This document shows positions 44,419 through 54,116 of a DNA stretch of 64,000 bases, piece after piece. The notes under the pieces were generated by a model. It saw only the letters and a program-made list of their open reading frames with translations, was not told the DNA's origin and did no database searches. Source of the stretch: Bacillota bacterium (GTDB lineage: Bacteria; Bacillota; SHA-98; Ch115); contig JABLXA010000002.1 of NCBI GenBank assembly GCA_013178415.1, forward strand, positions 248,001 to 312,000, given 5' to 3'. Within the stretch, counting starts at the first letter, position 1; the number at the start of each line of letters is the position of its first letter. Made by a program: the position numbers and the translations under genes.

Positions 44419-45063
44419 TCATGCGAGGAGCGCCGCCACTACTCCAACCAGGAAAATGCCATCATAAACCCCCGCGCCGCCGATACTGACCACTTGCGCG
44501 CCAAGACGTCTGATCTTGCCCAGATTCAAAATATCCGCGCCTATGAGCGTCCCCAGCGCGCCCGAAATATATGCAACCTGCGCCGCGTCCTGCCTCGCGA
44601 GAATAAGAGCCGCTGAGGCCGCAACAAGGGGCGGGATGAATGCCGGAAGCACGATGCCGACACCTGGTGTCACGCGCGCGAGAGACTTGGAGACCCATGC
44701 CACAACCAGCGTAGATAGGATCACCGGAGGAATAGGAGTCCGAGTGAGAAGGTACAAAGAAAAGGCCGCAGGGATGATGGCGCCGCCCAGATTTACTGCG
44801 ATGACCTGCTCCCGGACACGTGGCGGGTAATAGAAAAGGAAGGGAAACCAGAGGACCGGTCTCTCTTCTACTATAAACCTCTGCCTGTGGAGGGGGATAT
44901 TGATGACACTCCCCAGGAGTGATAACCCGAAAAGCAAGATGGCGCCAGAAGGTGTGAGACCCAACTTGGTAAAGGAAATGGCTGCGACATTGAAATAGAA
45001 TAAGAAGATCAGGGCTGGCAACAACAATAGGGCGAGAATCAATAGGGGAATAAATCCAAACAT
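44419..45063 (-). CDS. DUF1614 multi-pass membrane protein
   Basis: A protein of 214 aa with five to seven hydrophobic segments. It shows the DUF1614 pattern: an N-terminal helix pair, FGLSLLGSVINIPLH near 45-59, VNLGGAIIPAAFSLYLL near 90-106, and a C-terminal GALGTLIGADILNLGKI followed by VSIGGAGVYDGIFLVGV. The family is widespread in archaea and Clostridia and has no established function. It lies between mbl and the NAGPA gene. Confidence 0.85.
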   Translation of the reverse strand: MFGFIPLLILALLLLPALIFLFYFNVAAISFTKLGLTPSGAILLFGLSLLGSVINIPLHRQRFIVEERPVLWFPFLFYYPPRVREQVIAVNLGGAIIPAAFSLYLLTRTPIPPVILSTLVVAWVSKSLARVTPGVGIVLPAFIPPLVAASAALILARQDAAQVAYISGALGTLIGADILNLGKIRRLGAQVVSIGGAGVYDGIFLVGVVAALLA

Positions 45064-45128
45064 ATTTCATCATCCTATCTGCGGAGATATAGTTCGACCC
45101 GTATTATCTTGATCTATCCAATGAGATT

Positions 45129-46151
45129 TTACAATTCCCCTACCCTGGCAAGCAAGCCCTCTGAAAGCAGCCATGGTGATTCCAGGATGCGGCCCGCCCC
45201 CTTTACGGCACAATTTGTAGGATCTTCAGACACATATGAAGGGATTCCGGTCTCTTGGGAAAGAAGTCTGGGTAGACCATGCAACAGCGCGCCACCGCCT
45301 GTCAAGATGATTCCCCTGTCTGCTATGTCTGACACAAGCTCGGGTGGTGTCTCCTCGAGAACTGCCTTGATGGCTTCCACGATGATGCTGATAGGTTCAA
45401 GAAGCGCCTCATGGATCTCATCGGAAGAAATAGAGACGCTCCTGGGGAGACCTGTCACAAGGTCGCGCCCGCGTACCTCAGCGCTTCGTCGTTCTGAGAC
45501 CTTATATATCGTGCCAATCGCTATCTTGATCTCCTCTGCCGTAAGTTGACCAATCAACAGATTATATGTCTTTTTCACATACCTGACTATTGCCTCATCG
45601 CACTTATCGCCGCCAATCCGGAGGGAACGAGAAGCCACGATGGAATTCAAGGAGATGGTCGCTACAGTGGTTGTCCCTCCCCCCAAATTGACCACAAGGT
45701 TCCCGCTCGGTTTGGATATATCAAGTCCGGCGCCAAGGGCAGCGGCTATCACTTCATCTACGAGGTGTATCCTCCTGCCCCCCGCAGACGTGACAACTTC
45801 CAACGCGGCCCGCCGCTCAATATCCGTGATGCCTGATGAAATGCATAGCACGACCTCAGGGCGGAGAATATTCCGCCTGGTATACACTTTCCGGATAAAA
45901 TGCCTAAGCATGGCCTCCGCGGCAGCGTAGTCGGCTATAGCCCCGTCCTTCATGGGTCTTAAAGTCCAGATACCTACCGGGGTCTTGCCAACCATACTGC
46001 GGGCCTTTTCCCCGACCGCGGAAATCTTGCCAGTCGCAGGGTCGAGAGCCACAACCGAGGGCTCCTGCACGACAATGCCACGCCTTCTGGCGTATATTCT
46101 GATATTTGTCGTTCCGAGATCTATGCCGAGACCTGAGAATATCCCAAGCAC
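45129..46151 (-). CDS. mbl: MreB-family cytoskeletal protein, Mbl type
   Basis: A protein of 340 aa, actin-like ATPase that guides lateral-wall synthesis. Phosphate-1 loop GIDLGTTNIRIY lies near 9-20, phosphate-2 VVNLGGGTTTVA near 149-160, and adenosine loop ILTGGGALLHGLP near 285-297. Its place next to spoIIID matches Bacillus spoIIID-mbl, hence Mbl rather than MreB. It starts at GTG 46151 with GGGAGG upstream. Confidence 0.92.
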   Translation of the reverse strand: MLGIFSGLGIDLGTTNIRIYARRRGIVVQEPSVVALDPATGKISAVGEKARSMVGKTPVGIWTLRPMKDGAIADYAAAEAMLRHFIRKVYTRRNILRPEVVLCISSGITDIERRAALEVVTSAGGRRIHLVDEVIAAALGAGLDISKPSGNLVVNLGGGTTTVATISLNSIVASRSLRIGGDKCDEAIVRYVKKTYNLLIGQLTAEEIKIAIGTIYKVSERRSAEVRGRDLVTGLPRSVSISSDEIHEALLEPISIIVEAIKAVLEETPPELVSDIADRGIILTGGGALLHGLPRLLSQETGIPSYVSEDPTNCAVKGAGRILESPWLLSEGLLARVGEL

Positions 46152-46187
46152 GAAGCGGTCCCTCCCGGCGTCTTTTTCCCTCCTGCC

Positions 46188-46505
46188 CTAGACCTTCTCT
46201 GCGCCTTCAACCTTTCTTTCCACTAGTTTTAGAGAAACCTTCATTCCGGCGCCTGTCTTGTTCTCCAGGTATTTTCTGCGTGTGGCTTCTCCACCTCTTA
46301 TATGACGCTCAGCTTTGTTTTGTTCTAGAATCCGCTTCACTTTGCGTGATAGGGGTTTGCTTATGGTCGGCAGTCGGTCAGTGACGTCTTTATGGACCGT
46401 GCTCTTGCTAACATTATAGGAACGCGCCGCCTGTCTTACAGTGGCCTTATTCTCGACTATATAGTTGGCGATGTCGACTACCCGGCGACGAATATAGTCC
46501 CTCAT
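46188..46505 (-). CDS. spoIIID: Sporulation transcription factor SpoIIID
   Basis: A protein of 105 aa. The first 80 residues are a helix-turn-helix protein with the SpoIIID pattern (MRDYIRRRVVDIANYIVENKATVRQAA, then SKSTVHKDVTDRLP), which binds DNA as a monomer and tunes sigma-E and sigma-K genes in the mother cell. The C-terminal tail is slightly longer than in Bacillus (93 aa). It lies 36 nt before mbl. Confidence 0.95.
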   Translation of the reverse strand: MRDYIRRRVVDIANYIVENKATVRQAARSYNVSKSTVHKDVTDRLPTISKPLSRKVKRILEQNKAERHIRGGEATRRKYLENKTGAGMKVSLKLVERKVEGAEKV

Positions 46506-46569
46506 CGAGCCAGCCTCCCCGCATGGTATTTACTACATGTATATGCGGGGGGATGGCCGGTATTCCGCT

Positions 46570-47442
46570 TTAAAGCTTATCCGGTTCAACGGGTTCCTGG
46601 CCTTTTCTCACCTCGAAATAGACCTGAGGGACCGTTGCAACGCCTGTATCCCCTGATACTCCTATGACCTCTCCTTGTCTGACCATATCTCCAACATGAA
46701 CGGTTATGGAGCCAAGATGCCCATAAAAGGTGGAAATATCGCCAGCATGGGATATGGAGATGGCCATGCCATAGTCAGCCACCTTTCCCGCCTGCACGAT
46801 TTTGCCAGACAAGGCGGCCCTCACGGGAGTCCCTGGAGGAACTTCTATATCAAGTCCAGGGTGAAATCTCCAGTCGCCATATACTGGATGGCGAGACCAC
46901 CCAAAAGAGCGTATCACTTTGCCAGGCACGGGCATCATGAGTTCCTCGTTTTTCGGCAGCGTAGCATCTTCCGCCTTTGCAGACAGATCTCCCTTCGGCT
47001 TGTCGTTCTCATGTTTGACGGTACCCCGTTCGATTGCATCGCGTTTGATGGCACCCTGTTCAACAGTGCTCTGTTTAGCAGAACCCTGTTTAGCAATCTC
47101 CGGCTCGACGATTTCCTTTTCGACAGTTGCCCGTGTCTTTCTGGCAGCCGGATCATCTGGGGCAGGTAGCTTCCCCATAGCAGGCGGCCCGTTTGGTTCA
47201 TCAGAGCCGGCAAAGTAATGGGAACGAAGTCCCAGACTGAAGCCTGCGGTAATGCCTGCCACCACCACAAGGATAAGGGCTGTTCTCGCGCCCCTCCGGG
47301 CCATGACGGAACCCCAGGCTTTACGTAGGTCCCCGAAGAACGAGGCTAGCGCGTCGCACAGGCATCTCACCGGAGAAGATGCAAGACAGCGGACCCTATT
47401 TGAGAACCTCCTCAAATGCATAATCAAAGATCTGGATGTCAC
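46570..47442 (-). CDS. spoIIQ: SpoIIQ-like LytM/M23-domain protein, degenerate zinc site
   Basis: A protein of 290 aa. One membrane segment (about 55-72) is followed by a linker with pentapeptide-like repeats (see 47008-47097) and a LytM domain (about 165-285). The first zinc motif HPGLD is intact. The second, normally GPHLHFEV, reads VPQVYFEV, so both His of HxH are gone and catalysis is unlikely. A non-catalytic LytM domain fits SpoIIQ, the forespore half of the SpoIIQ-SpoIIIAH channel, as does the place between spoIID and spoIIID. GTG at 47442 is chosen because GGAGG lies 7 nt before it. Confidence 0.85.
   Translation of the reverse strand: MTSRSLIMHLRRFSNRVRCLASSPVRCLCDALASFFGDLRKAWGSVMARRGARTALILVVVAGITAGFSLGLRSHYFAGSDEPNGPPAMGKLPAPDDPAARKTRATVEKEIVEPEIAKQGSAKQSTVEQGAIKRDAIERGTVKHENDKPKGDLSAKAEDATLPKNEELMMPVPGKVIRSFGWSRHPVYGDWRFHPGLDIEVPPGTPVRAALSGKIVQAGKVADYGMAISISHAGDISTFYGHLGSITVHVGDMVRQGEVIGVSGDTGVATVPQVYFEVRKGQEPVEPDKL
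47008..47097 (-). repeat. Degenerate 15-bp tandem repeat in the SpoIIQ-like linker
   Basis: About six units of a five-residue pattern (consensus [AIV]-[KE]-[QR]-G-[SAT]) lie between the membrane segment and the LytM domain. The DNA units share GTTT/GTTC cores on the plus strand. Units differ by one or two residues, so it is an ageing repeat that could vary in length between strains. Confidence 0.7.
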
Positions 47443-47635
47443 ACTACCACCTCCATCCAAATCTTCCCCACATTTTGGATGATTATGCATCGGGAGCCTC
47501 AAAAACCATGAGCTTTCCAGCTAATGGGCCTATAACCACACAATTCCCTGAATTTGTAAGATTGGATCCGCAATCTGGCCGCCGCATAGAGAAACCTGTC
47601 AGGCATGCGCCGGTGCCATCCTAAGGATATCCATC

Positions 47636-48649
47636 TTAGGGATATATGGATTTGATGTCTACGCCGGTGTAGTAATATCTGAGAATTTCCTCAAACGATT
47701 TGCCTTGCGCGGCCATCCCTGATGCGCCATACTGGCATAGACCGACACCGTGGCCATATCCTGTTGAAGATATCCTGATGTTCTGTCCTGATATCTGCCA
47801 GGAAATCTTAGATGATCTCAAACCTAGAGCCTGCCTCATCTCCATGGCGCTCAGGATCTTCCCCCCTATGCTTATCGTCTTGACTCTCCCGGTGGGTGAA
47901 CTAGCCAGCACTGTAATGGGCCTTTGCATCATTTCGCTGGTGGTGACACGTATGGCGCGGCCAGCTATATTATGAGTCTTGGTCGAACTTACCCTGAGGT
48001 CTACACCCAGTCGTTTTTCAATGTCAGAGATTGAAAACTGCTTTACCTCATTGAATGGAGACCGTGTGGAGCAGAACTCACATCTCTTTGAACGAAGATA
48101 TGGGACGGGGGTTGACCAGACATCCTCGGAATTCTCTGTATATCCCCCACATGAGGAATGAAATGCTGCATCTATGGGAATTCCATTGTAGGTCACGATA
48201 AGGCCTGCTGTGGACATAACGGCGTGAGCGATTTTACGGCTCCATATGAGCCCTTCGAGATAGCCCCATTTTCTGCCCATGCCGGCCTCAGAAAGCCATG
48301 CCTGGCAGTGTCTATAATCCGTACACACGTCCGCCCCTGGGTGTTCCTGGCATCCTGTGCCACCATAGATTTTCATCCGTTTTACAGCGAAAGTCCTTGC
48401 GGCCACAGCCTGGGCCTTGAGCGCCTCCAGAGGGAAGGAAGCAGGCATCTCTGCCGCCACAACGCCTACAAGATAGAGTTCAAGGGGCATTTCAACCATT
48501 CGGTTATCATCAGAAATGAATACGCGGACTGGAGGACCCAGCGCCGATTGAGGGGGCTCAACGGGGCGACATCCCCGAACGAGGATTGCCGGAATGATTA
48601 TGATGACGATCAAGCAAAAGGCAATGGTACTTGCTATTACCCGACCCAT
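47636..48649 (-). CDS. spoIID: Stage II sporulation protein D (peptidoglycan lytic enzyme)
   Basis: A protein of 337 aa with one N-terminal membrane segment (about 5-25) and a SpoIID domain. An AEMPASFPLEALKAQAVAARTFAVK segment contains the catalytic Glu of the AEMP motif near 66. A paired-Cys region follows, then the C-terminal GYGHGVGLCQYGASGMA. It is a lytic transglycosylase needed for engulfment together with SpoIIM and SpoIIP. GGGGG lies 8 nt before the ATG. Confidence 0.95.
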   Translation of the reverse strand: MGRVIASTIAFCLIVIIIIPAILVRGCRPVEPPQSALGPPVRVFISDDNRMVEMPLELYLVGVVAAEMPASFPLEALKAQAVAARTFAVKRMKIYGGTGCQEHPGADVCTDYRHCQAWLSEAGMGRKWGYLEGLIWSRKIAHAVMSTAGLIVTYNGIPIDAAFHSSCGGYTENSEDVWSTPVPYLRSKRCEFCSTRSPFNEVKQFSISDIEKRLGVDLRVSSTKTHNIAGRAIRVTTSEMMQRPITVLASSPTGRVKTISIGGKILSAMEMRQALGLRSSKISWQISGQNIRISSTGYGHGVGLCQYGASGMAAQGKSFEEILRYYYTGVDIKSIYP

Positions 48650-48684
48650 GGGCTTATCCCCCTGTCTAAAGGATCTATACGCCC

Positions 48685-48709
48685 ATCATGGTCAGGTTAG
48701 AACCATGAT
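48685..48709. repeat. Inverted repeat between murA and spoIID
   Basis: A perfect 8-bp stem ATCATGGT/ACCATGAT with a 9-nt loop lies in the 86-nt gap, 27 nt after the murA stop. There is no U-tract. It could be a weak terminator or an operator for the developmentally controlled spoIID. Confidence 0.5.
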
Positions 48710-48735
48710 ATAATGTCAGGAGCGCTAAATCCCCG

Positions 48736-50025
48736 TTAGAGGACCTGCGCTATAGGTTCCTGCTGGGCTTCATCATACACCCTGGCTATATCAGCGCCTA
48801 GGCCTGCCAGCTTACGGTCCATCGCCTCGTATCCTCTGTCGAGATGGTAAATATCCTGGATTTCCGTCTCGCCATTTGCGGCTATCCCGGCGAGCACCAG
48901 AGCAGCCCCGGCTCTGAGGTCAGGCATCCTGACATGAGCTCCTGATAAACGTCTCACACCCTCGATAATCACGCTGCGATTTTCGATCCTGAGATCGGCG
49001 CCCATGCGATTGAGTTCGGCCACATGCATAAAACGGCCTTCGAAGATCGTCTCGGTAATGACGCTTGTTCCTGAGGCAATAGAAAGAAGAGTCATCATTT
49101 GGGGCTGTAGGTCCGTGGGGAATCCTGGATAAGGAGTGGTGGTGACATCTGTGCAATAGGGTCTCTTGTCGGATAAGACGCGGAGCCCTCCCCCAAGATC
49201 CTCTATCGTCACGCCGACCTCCGTCAACTTGGCAATGACCGCTGTAAGATGCTCAGGCACTACATTCTGCAGGGTGATATCTCCCCCTGCGACGGCACAG
49301 GCTATCATATAAGTCCCGGCCTCGATGCGATCAGGGATAACCGGATATGAGATCCCCGATAACCCAGATACGCCGTCGATCTTGATGACGCTCGTGCCGG
49401 CCCCTCGTATCTTTGCGCCCATGTTGTTAAGGAAATTGGCCAAATCAACGACTTCCGGCTCGCGCGCCGCATTCTCTATAACAGTTTCCCCCATCGCAAG
49501 AGAAGCGGCCATCAAAAGGTTTTCCGTAGCGCCCACACTAGGGACATCTAGATAAATCCTAGCCCCCCGTAGACCGCCCAGGGCATCCATTTGGATCACC
49601 CCGGATTCCTGCGTGATCGTCGCGCCCATAGCCAGAAAACCCTTGAGGTGCAGATCAACAGGCCTTGAACCTATAGCACACCCTCCGGGGAGTGGGATCC
49701 TTACGGAATTGAGTTTCGCCAGGAGAGGCCCGGCCACTAGGAAAGAGGCTCTCATTTTCCGGATCAAATTGTAAGGGGCTTCGTCTTTTTCCACTTTTGC
49801 GGGATTTATGACAACCTTTGAACCAGAGCGTTTGACCTTTGCTCCAAGAGCCTGTAACAGCTCCAGCATTGATTTCACATCATCCAGATCAGGAACAGAA
49901 GTTATAACCACCTCATCGCCGGCCAAGATGGAACCTGCTAGTATCGGAAGTGCCGCGTTCTTTGCTCCACTTATCATAACCATGCCCCGTAGCTTGTTAC
50001 CGCCTCTGATGATCAATCGCTCCAA
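48736..50025 (-). CDS. murA: UDP-N-acetylglucosamine 1-carboxyvinyltransferase
   Basis: A protein of 429 aa, first committed enzyme of peptidoglycan synthesis (PEP + UDP-GlcNAc). The catalytic Cys lies in [16 protein letters not shown] near 115; the N-terminal Lys/Asn (SGAKNAALP) that binds substrate and the [12 protein letters not shown] motif near 370 are present. It is directly upstream of spoIID, as in Bacillus (murAA-spoIID). Confidence 0.96.
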   Translation of the reverse strand: MERLIIRGGNKLRGMVMISGAKNAALPILAGSILAGDEVVITSVPDLDDVKSMLELLQALGAKVKRSGSKVVINPAKVEKDEAPYNLIRKMRASFLVAGPLLAKLNSVRIPLPGGCAIGSRPVDLHLKGFLAMGATITQESGVIQMDALGGLRGARIYLDVPSVGATENLLMAASLAMGETVIENAAREPEVVDLANFLNNMGAKIRGAGTSVIKIDGVSGLSGISYPVIPDRIEAGTYMIACAVAGGDITLQNVVPEHLTAVIAKLTEVGVTIEDLGGGLRVLSDKRPYCTDVTTTPYPGFPTDLQPQMMTLLSIASGTSVITETIFEGRFMHVAELNRMGADLRIENRSVIIEGVRRLSGAHVRMPDLRAGAALVLAGIAANGETEIQDIYHLDRGYEAMDRKLAGLGADIARVYDEAQQEPIAQVL

Positions 50026-50150
50026 TTCAATTTCCCTCCGACCCTAAATCAAAACCCCATTATGCCTATTTCACCCTGTCACCGCACCTCCCAGTCTACC
50101 ATTTTCCCTGCTAGGGCGGCAAGCGCCAAGTGTTGCCAATGATCCCAGGA

Positions 50151-51326
50151 TCAGACGAAATCCGCAGGCGGTGAATCCTCCATCCCGAAGTAGTACTTTA
50201 TAGCCTTTACGATCCTCTGACAGGCCTGCCCATCACCATAAGGGTTCCCGGCATAAGCCATTTCGGCATATGCCGACCTATCAGAAAGCAGCCTCACTGC
50301 CTCTTTGAGGATCCGTTCTTTTGAGGTGCCAGCTAGCCTAAGGGTGCCAGAAGCTAGACCCTCGGGGCGCTCGGTGACATCCCTCAATACCAGCACCGGT
50401 TTATTGAGGGATGGGGCCTCCTCCTGCATACCTCCGGAATCGGTCAATACGAGATAGCATCTTTTCATGAGGTTCACCATGGTCAGATAGTCCACCGGAT
50501 CGATGAGATATACCCTTTCTTCAGCGCCCAAGATTTCATGGGCCGGTCTCCTGACCTGTGGGTTCATGTGCACAGGGAACACCACGATCAGATCAGGGAA
50601 TGTATGGACCAGTTCGCGTATGGCCGTGAGAATCTCCTCCAGAGGCCGCCCCCAATTTTCGCGACGATGTGCCGTCACCAGAACCATGCGATACCTATCA
50701 AATGGAATGCTCGCCAGGACAGGATCCCGGAAGGAGAAATCTCTGGCTGTTGCAGCCAGCAGTGCGTCGATCACCGTATTGCCTGTGACAAAGATCTTCT
50801 GTGGCGAAATCCCTTCCCTTATGAGATTTTCTTTGTGATTCTTGGTGGGAGCAAAATGAAGATCAGCCAGGACGGCGGTAAGCTGGCGGTTCATTTCTTC
50901 AGGGTACGGACTGTATTTCTGCCCTGTCCTGAGGCCCGCCTCCACATGCCCCACTGGGATTTTATGATAAAAAGCCGACAGCGCGCCAGCCATGGTCGTT
51001 GATGTATCGCCATGGACCAGCACCAGATCTGGCGATTCTGCCTCTAAACAGGACGCGAGCCCCGAAAGGCACCTTATCGTTATATCTGTGAGCGTCTGAC
51101 CCTCTGACATTATATCTAAATCATAGTCTGGGGCGATATCGAAAAGATCTAGCACCTGATCCAGCATATGACGATGTTGGGCTGTAACTGCTACAATGGT
51201 GGTAAAACATGAATGCCCCTTGAGTTCTATGACTAAAGGGGCCATTTTTATTGCCTCAGGTCTAGTTCCGAATATCACCATGATTTTCTTCCTATTACTG
51301 CCATTGCCCAAAGAGACCATCACCAC
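50151..51326 (-). CDS. wecB: Non-hydrolysing UDP-GlcNAc 2-epimerase
   Basis: A protein of 391 aa (WecB/MnaA). The KIMVIFGTRPEAIKMAPL start, the HVEAGLRTGQKYSPYPEEMNR segment near 130 and the DSGGMQEEAPSLNKPVLVLRD motif near 300 are typical. It makes UDP-ManNAc for linkage units or surface glycans. GTG at 51326 precedes two other possible starts within three codons. It follows the TagO/WecA-like gene, as mnaA follows upp in Bacillus. Confidence 0.94.
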   Translation of the reverse strand: MVMVSLGNGSNRKKIMVIFGTRPEAIKMAPLVIELKGHSCFTTIVAVTAQHRHMLDQVLDLFDIAPDYDLDIMSEGQTLTDITIRCLSGLASCLEAESPDLVLVHGDTSTTMAGALSAFYHKIPVGHVEAGLRTGQKYSPYPEEMNRQLTAVLADLHFAPTKNHKENLIREGISPQKIFVTGNTVIDALLAATARDFSFRDPVLASIPFDRYRMVLVTAHRRENWGRPLEEILTAIRELVHTFPDLIVVFPVHMNPQVRRPAHEILGAEERVYLIDPVDYLTMVNLMKRCYLVLTDSGGMQEEAPSLNKPVLVLRDVTERPEGLASGTLRLAGTSKERILKEAVRLLSDRSAYAEMAYAGNPYGDGQACQRIVKAIKYYFGMEDSPPADFV

Positions 51327-51347
51327 CCAAGATCCTGCAAAACTAGA

Positions 51348-52406
51348 TCAACTGAGCGTTTGACTGCGGCTCGATCCCTGATTCCTCCGCGACTTATATC
51401 CCCCAAACTCCCGGAAGAATATGGAAAGAACTATGGCGACGATTACAATAGTAATATAACTAGACTCAATTCCCAATTTAGCTGACAAGACAGCGCTGAG
51501 ACCAAGGAGCCCGGTCAATGAATACAGGGTCAAAACCGCCTGCCGCTGAGACAGTCCCATGTCTAGCAACCTGTGATGTATATGCCCCTTGTCCGCCACG
51601 TAAACGGGCACCCTTTGCTGCCATCTCCTGATGATTGCAAAGGCTGTATCAAAAATAGGTACGCCAAGGACCAGAAATGGGATCGTCAATGATAGAGTCG
51701 CAGGGCCCTTTAGAGCGCCGATGACTGAAACCCCAGCTAGCGTAAACCCTATGAACATTGCGCCTGCATCCCCCAGGAAGATCTTCGCCGGGTTGAAGTT
51801 ATACCGCAGGAAACCTAAGGTAGCCCCTGCAAGAGCGGCGGCCAAGACGGAGGAGGTCTCCTGGCCCTTGCCAGATGCCACAACAAATAGAGAAATAGCG
51901 GCTATTGCGGAGATCCCTGTGGCCAGACCATCGAGTCCGTCCATGAAATTTACCACATTTGTCATACTTACTAGCCACAGCACCGTTATGGGGACACTCA
52001 ATGCCCCCAGATAGAACATTCCGCCAAACGGATTAGTGACGAACTGGATCCTGACTCCAAATATGGCCACGAGGGTGCTTATGACAATCTGACCCAGAAA
52101 TTTCACCTTTGCAGAAAGCTCCCCGCGGGATTTCTTATAATCATCCAGAACCCCGAGGGCCAGAATCGCGACGCCTCCGGCCAGTATGGCCCGGACAACG
52201 CCATCATGAGGCAGCCAGCAGAGCGTGGTGACCACGAATCCAATTGCTACGGAGATCCCTCCGAGAAGAGGAATGTCGTGATCATGAACCCTTCTTTCTG
52301 AGGGCTTATCTATGAATCCTGCCTTCAACGCGAAAGCTCGAATGAGCGGTGTAGTAACGAGCACGATGGCCAATGATTGCACTAGAGCCAGAATATAATA
52401 CTTCAT
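51348..52406 (-). CDS. Undecaprenyl-phosphate GlcNAc-1-phosphate transferase (TagO/WecA-like)
   Basis: A protein of 352 aa with about ten membrane helices. Catalytic cytoplasmic loops: GVLDDYKKSR near 92, NVVNFMDGLDGLATG near 150 and LGDAGAMFIGFTL near 205, plus the HIHHRLLDMG motif near 285. It transfers GlcNAc-1-P to the lipid carrier, starting teichoic-acid-like or O-antigen-like chains. ATG at 52406 has GGGGGT upstream. Confidence 0.93.
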   Translation of the reverse strand: MKYYILALVQSLAIVLVTTPLIRAFALKAGFIDKPSERRVHDHDIPLLGGISVAIGFVVTTLCWLPHDGVVRAILAGGVAILALGVLDDYKKSRGELSAKVKFLGQIVISTLVAIFGVRIQFVTNPFGGMFYLGALSVPITVLWLVSMTNVVNFMDGLDGLATGISAIAAISLFVVASGKGQETSSVLAAALAGATLGFLRYNFNPAKIFLGDAGAMFIGFTLAGVSVIGALKGPATLSLTIPFLVLGVPIFDTAFAIIRRWQQRVPVYVADKGHIHHRLLDMGLSQRQAVLTLYSLTGLLGLSAVLSAKLGIESSYITIVIVAIVLSIFFREFGGYKSRRNQGSSRSQTLS

Positions 52407-52460
52407 AGCGATACCCCCAGTTCCCCACTCCACCCATTCTAACTCGAGTCAACTGCCAGG

Positions 52461-52964
52461 TCAACCAGCATTGAAACGGACAACCTTTACCCCGCCCTCG
52501 GTCAATATCTTCATGGCAAGGGGATCGGGGTAATCTCCCTGAAAGATCACCAACTTTATGCCGGCATTTACCAGCATTTTCGCGCACAAGCTGCACGGCT
52601 GAGTCGTAACATATATAGTTGCCCCATTAATAGATATTCCATGAAATGCCGCTTGAATGATAACATTTTGCTCCGCATGCAGACCTCTGCATAGTTCATG
52701 CCTTTCCCCTGATGGCACATCCATCTGGGCTCTGAGGCACCCCACTTCTGCGCAATGCGGTGTGCCAGAAGGAGCTCCATTGTAACCGGTGGCAAGGATG
52801 CGACGATCCTTAACGGCGATCGCACCCACGTGTCTGCGAAGGCACGTGGATCTCTTCGACACTACATGGGCGACCTCCATGAAATACTCATCCCATGATG
52901 GTCTTGTGTCTCCCGGTAGTCTTACCGTGGCGTCACCATTGGACTTATCATCCATATTCAACAT
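52461..52964 (-). CDS. dCMP deaminase (ComEB-like)
   Basis: A protein of about 167 aa with the zinc-dependent deaminase fold. HAEQN near 92 supplies the His ligand and catalytic Glu and PCSLC near 119 the two Cys ligands; [10 protein letters not shown] near 57 is typical of deoxycytidylate deaminase. It feeds dTMP synthesis. The frame begins at 52976 with a GTG overlapping the upp stop. The ATG at 52964 or one three codons later fits the GGAAGGCGGA upstream. Confidence 0.92.
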   Translation of the reverse strand: MLNMDDKSNGDATVRLPGDTRPSWDEYFMEVAHVVSKRSTCLRRHVGAIAVKDRRILATGYNGAPSGTPHCAEVGCLRAQMDVPSGERHELCRGLHAEQNVIIQAAFHGISINGATIYVTTQPCSLCAKMLVNAGIKLVIFQGDYPDPLAMKILTEGGVKVVRFNAG

Positions 52965-52975
52965 TCCGCCTTCCA

Positions 52976-53605
52976 CTATTTGGTACCGAAGAGACGGTCA
53001 CCCGCATCTCCGAGCCCCGGGACTATATATCCATGTGAGTTCAAACATTGATCCACCGCAGCTGTGAAGATATTCACGTCGGGGTTTTCCCGCTGAACGG
53101 CGGCGATACCTTCCGGAGCCGCTATCAAGACCATGAGCTTGATGTTACGTGCCCCGCGCTCTTTCAGAAAATGTATGGCGGCATTAGCAGAACCCCCTGT
53201 GGCCAGCATAGGATCCACTAAGATGAGATCCCGCTCTGATACGTCCGTAGGTAACTTACAATAATAATCTACTGGCTTTAGGGTCTCTGGATCTCTATAG
53301 ATTCCTATGTGCCCCACTTTGGCTGCCGGGATGAGTTTGAGGATCCCATCCACCATCCCGAGTCCTGCCCTGAGGATAGCAATAACCCCGACTTTTCTGC
53401 CTGCGATGACCTTTGTTCTTGCGCGGCATATCGGGGTCTCAACCTCTGTTTCCTCGAGGGGAAAATCTCGAGTTACCTCATAGGCCATGAGGGTAGCGAC
53501 CTCATTTATCAGGTCGCGGAAATCTTTGGAGCCAGTATGTTTGTCGCGGATAAAGGTAAGCTTGTGTTGGATAAGCGGATGATCAATAACAAGGACTTGT
53601 GACAC
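52976..53605 (-). CDS. upp: Uracil phosphoribosyltransferase
   Basis: A protein of 209 aa that salvages uracil to UMP. The PRPP loop [18 protein letters not shown] lies near 131-148; the uracil-binding end [19 protein letters not shown] matches the family exactly in length and position. It is followed by the dCMP deaminase gene with a one-base overlap. In Bacillus glyA lies between the rpiB-like gene and upp; here it does not. Confidence 0.96.
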   Translation of the reverse strand: MSQVLVIDHPLIQHKLTFIRDKHTGSKDFRDLINEVATLMAYEVTRDFPLEETEVETPICRARTKVIAGRKVGVIAILRAGLGMVDGILKLIPAAKVGHIGIYRDPETLKPVDYYCKLPTDVSERDLILVDPMLATGGSANAAIHFLKERGARNIKLMVLIAAPEGIAAVQRENPDVNIFTAAVDQCLNSHGYIVPGLGDAGDRLFGTK

Positions 53606-53648
53606 CTAAATTCTACTCTCCTCTCCTCGCTGCAGGATGCAAATCTGC

Positions 53649-54116
53649 TCAATCAGGGACAACCGACTTACACTGCTTTTCGAGCTCAATTATCTTGGAG
53701 ACCCTCCTCGCATGCCGTCCCCCCTGAAAATCTGTCTTGAGGAAAATCTCCACTATGTCCGCGGCAAGGCCCGGGCCAATGACCCGGGCGCCAAAGACCA
53801 AGATATTTGCGTCATTATGTTGTCGCGCCGCCCTGGCGGAGAATTCGTCATGGCAGAGAGCCGCCCTTATCCCTGGAATTTTGTTTGCGACGATGGACAT
53901 GCCGATTCCTGTTCCGCAAATCAATATCCCGCGCTCATATTCCCCGTTTGCGATGCCACGGGAGACCACCTTGGCTATATCAGGATAGTCCACTGATTCT
54001 GGCGAATAGCAACCAAAATCTTCAAAGTCCACCCCCATGGTCGCGAGATGCCTTTTAATGTCTTCTTTTAGAGAAAAACCCGCATGATCAGATCCAATAG
54101 CTACCCTCAAATCCAT
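53649..54116 (-). CDS. rpiB: Ribose-5-phosphate isomerase B
   Basis: A protein of 155 aa. The GSDHAGFSLKE start and catalytic Cys segment ILICGTGIGMSIVANK near 66-81 are present, with the later H-N-D-A-N pattern. It interconverts ribose-5-P and ribulose-5-P in the pentose pathway. Its ATG overlaps the ywlE stop by one base. Confidence 0.95.
   Translation of the reverse strand: MDLRVAIGSDHAGFSLKEDIKRHLATMGVDFEDFGCYSPESVDYPDIAKVVSRGIANGEYERGILICGTGIGMSIVANKIPGIRAALCHDEFSARAARQHNDANILVFGARVIGPGLAADIVEIFLKTDFQGGRHARRVSKIIELEKQCKSVVPD

Noticed and set aside
47008-47097. Short repeats as a CRISPR-like array
   Set aside because: The 15-bp units are in frame inside a coding linker and have no spacers.
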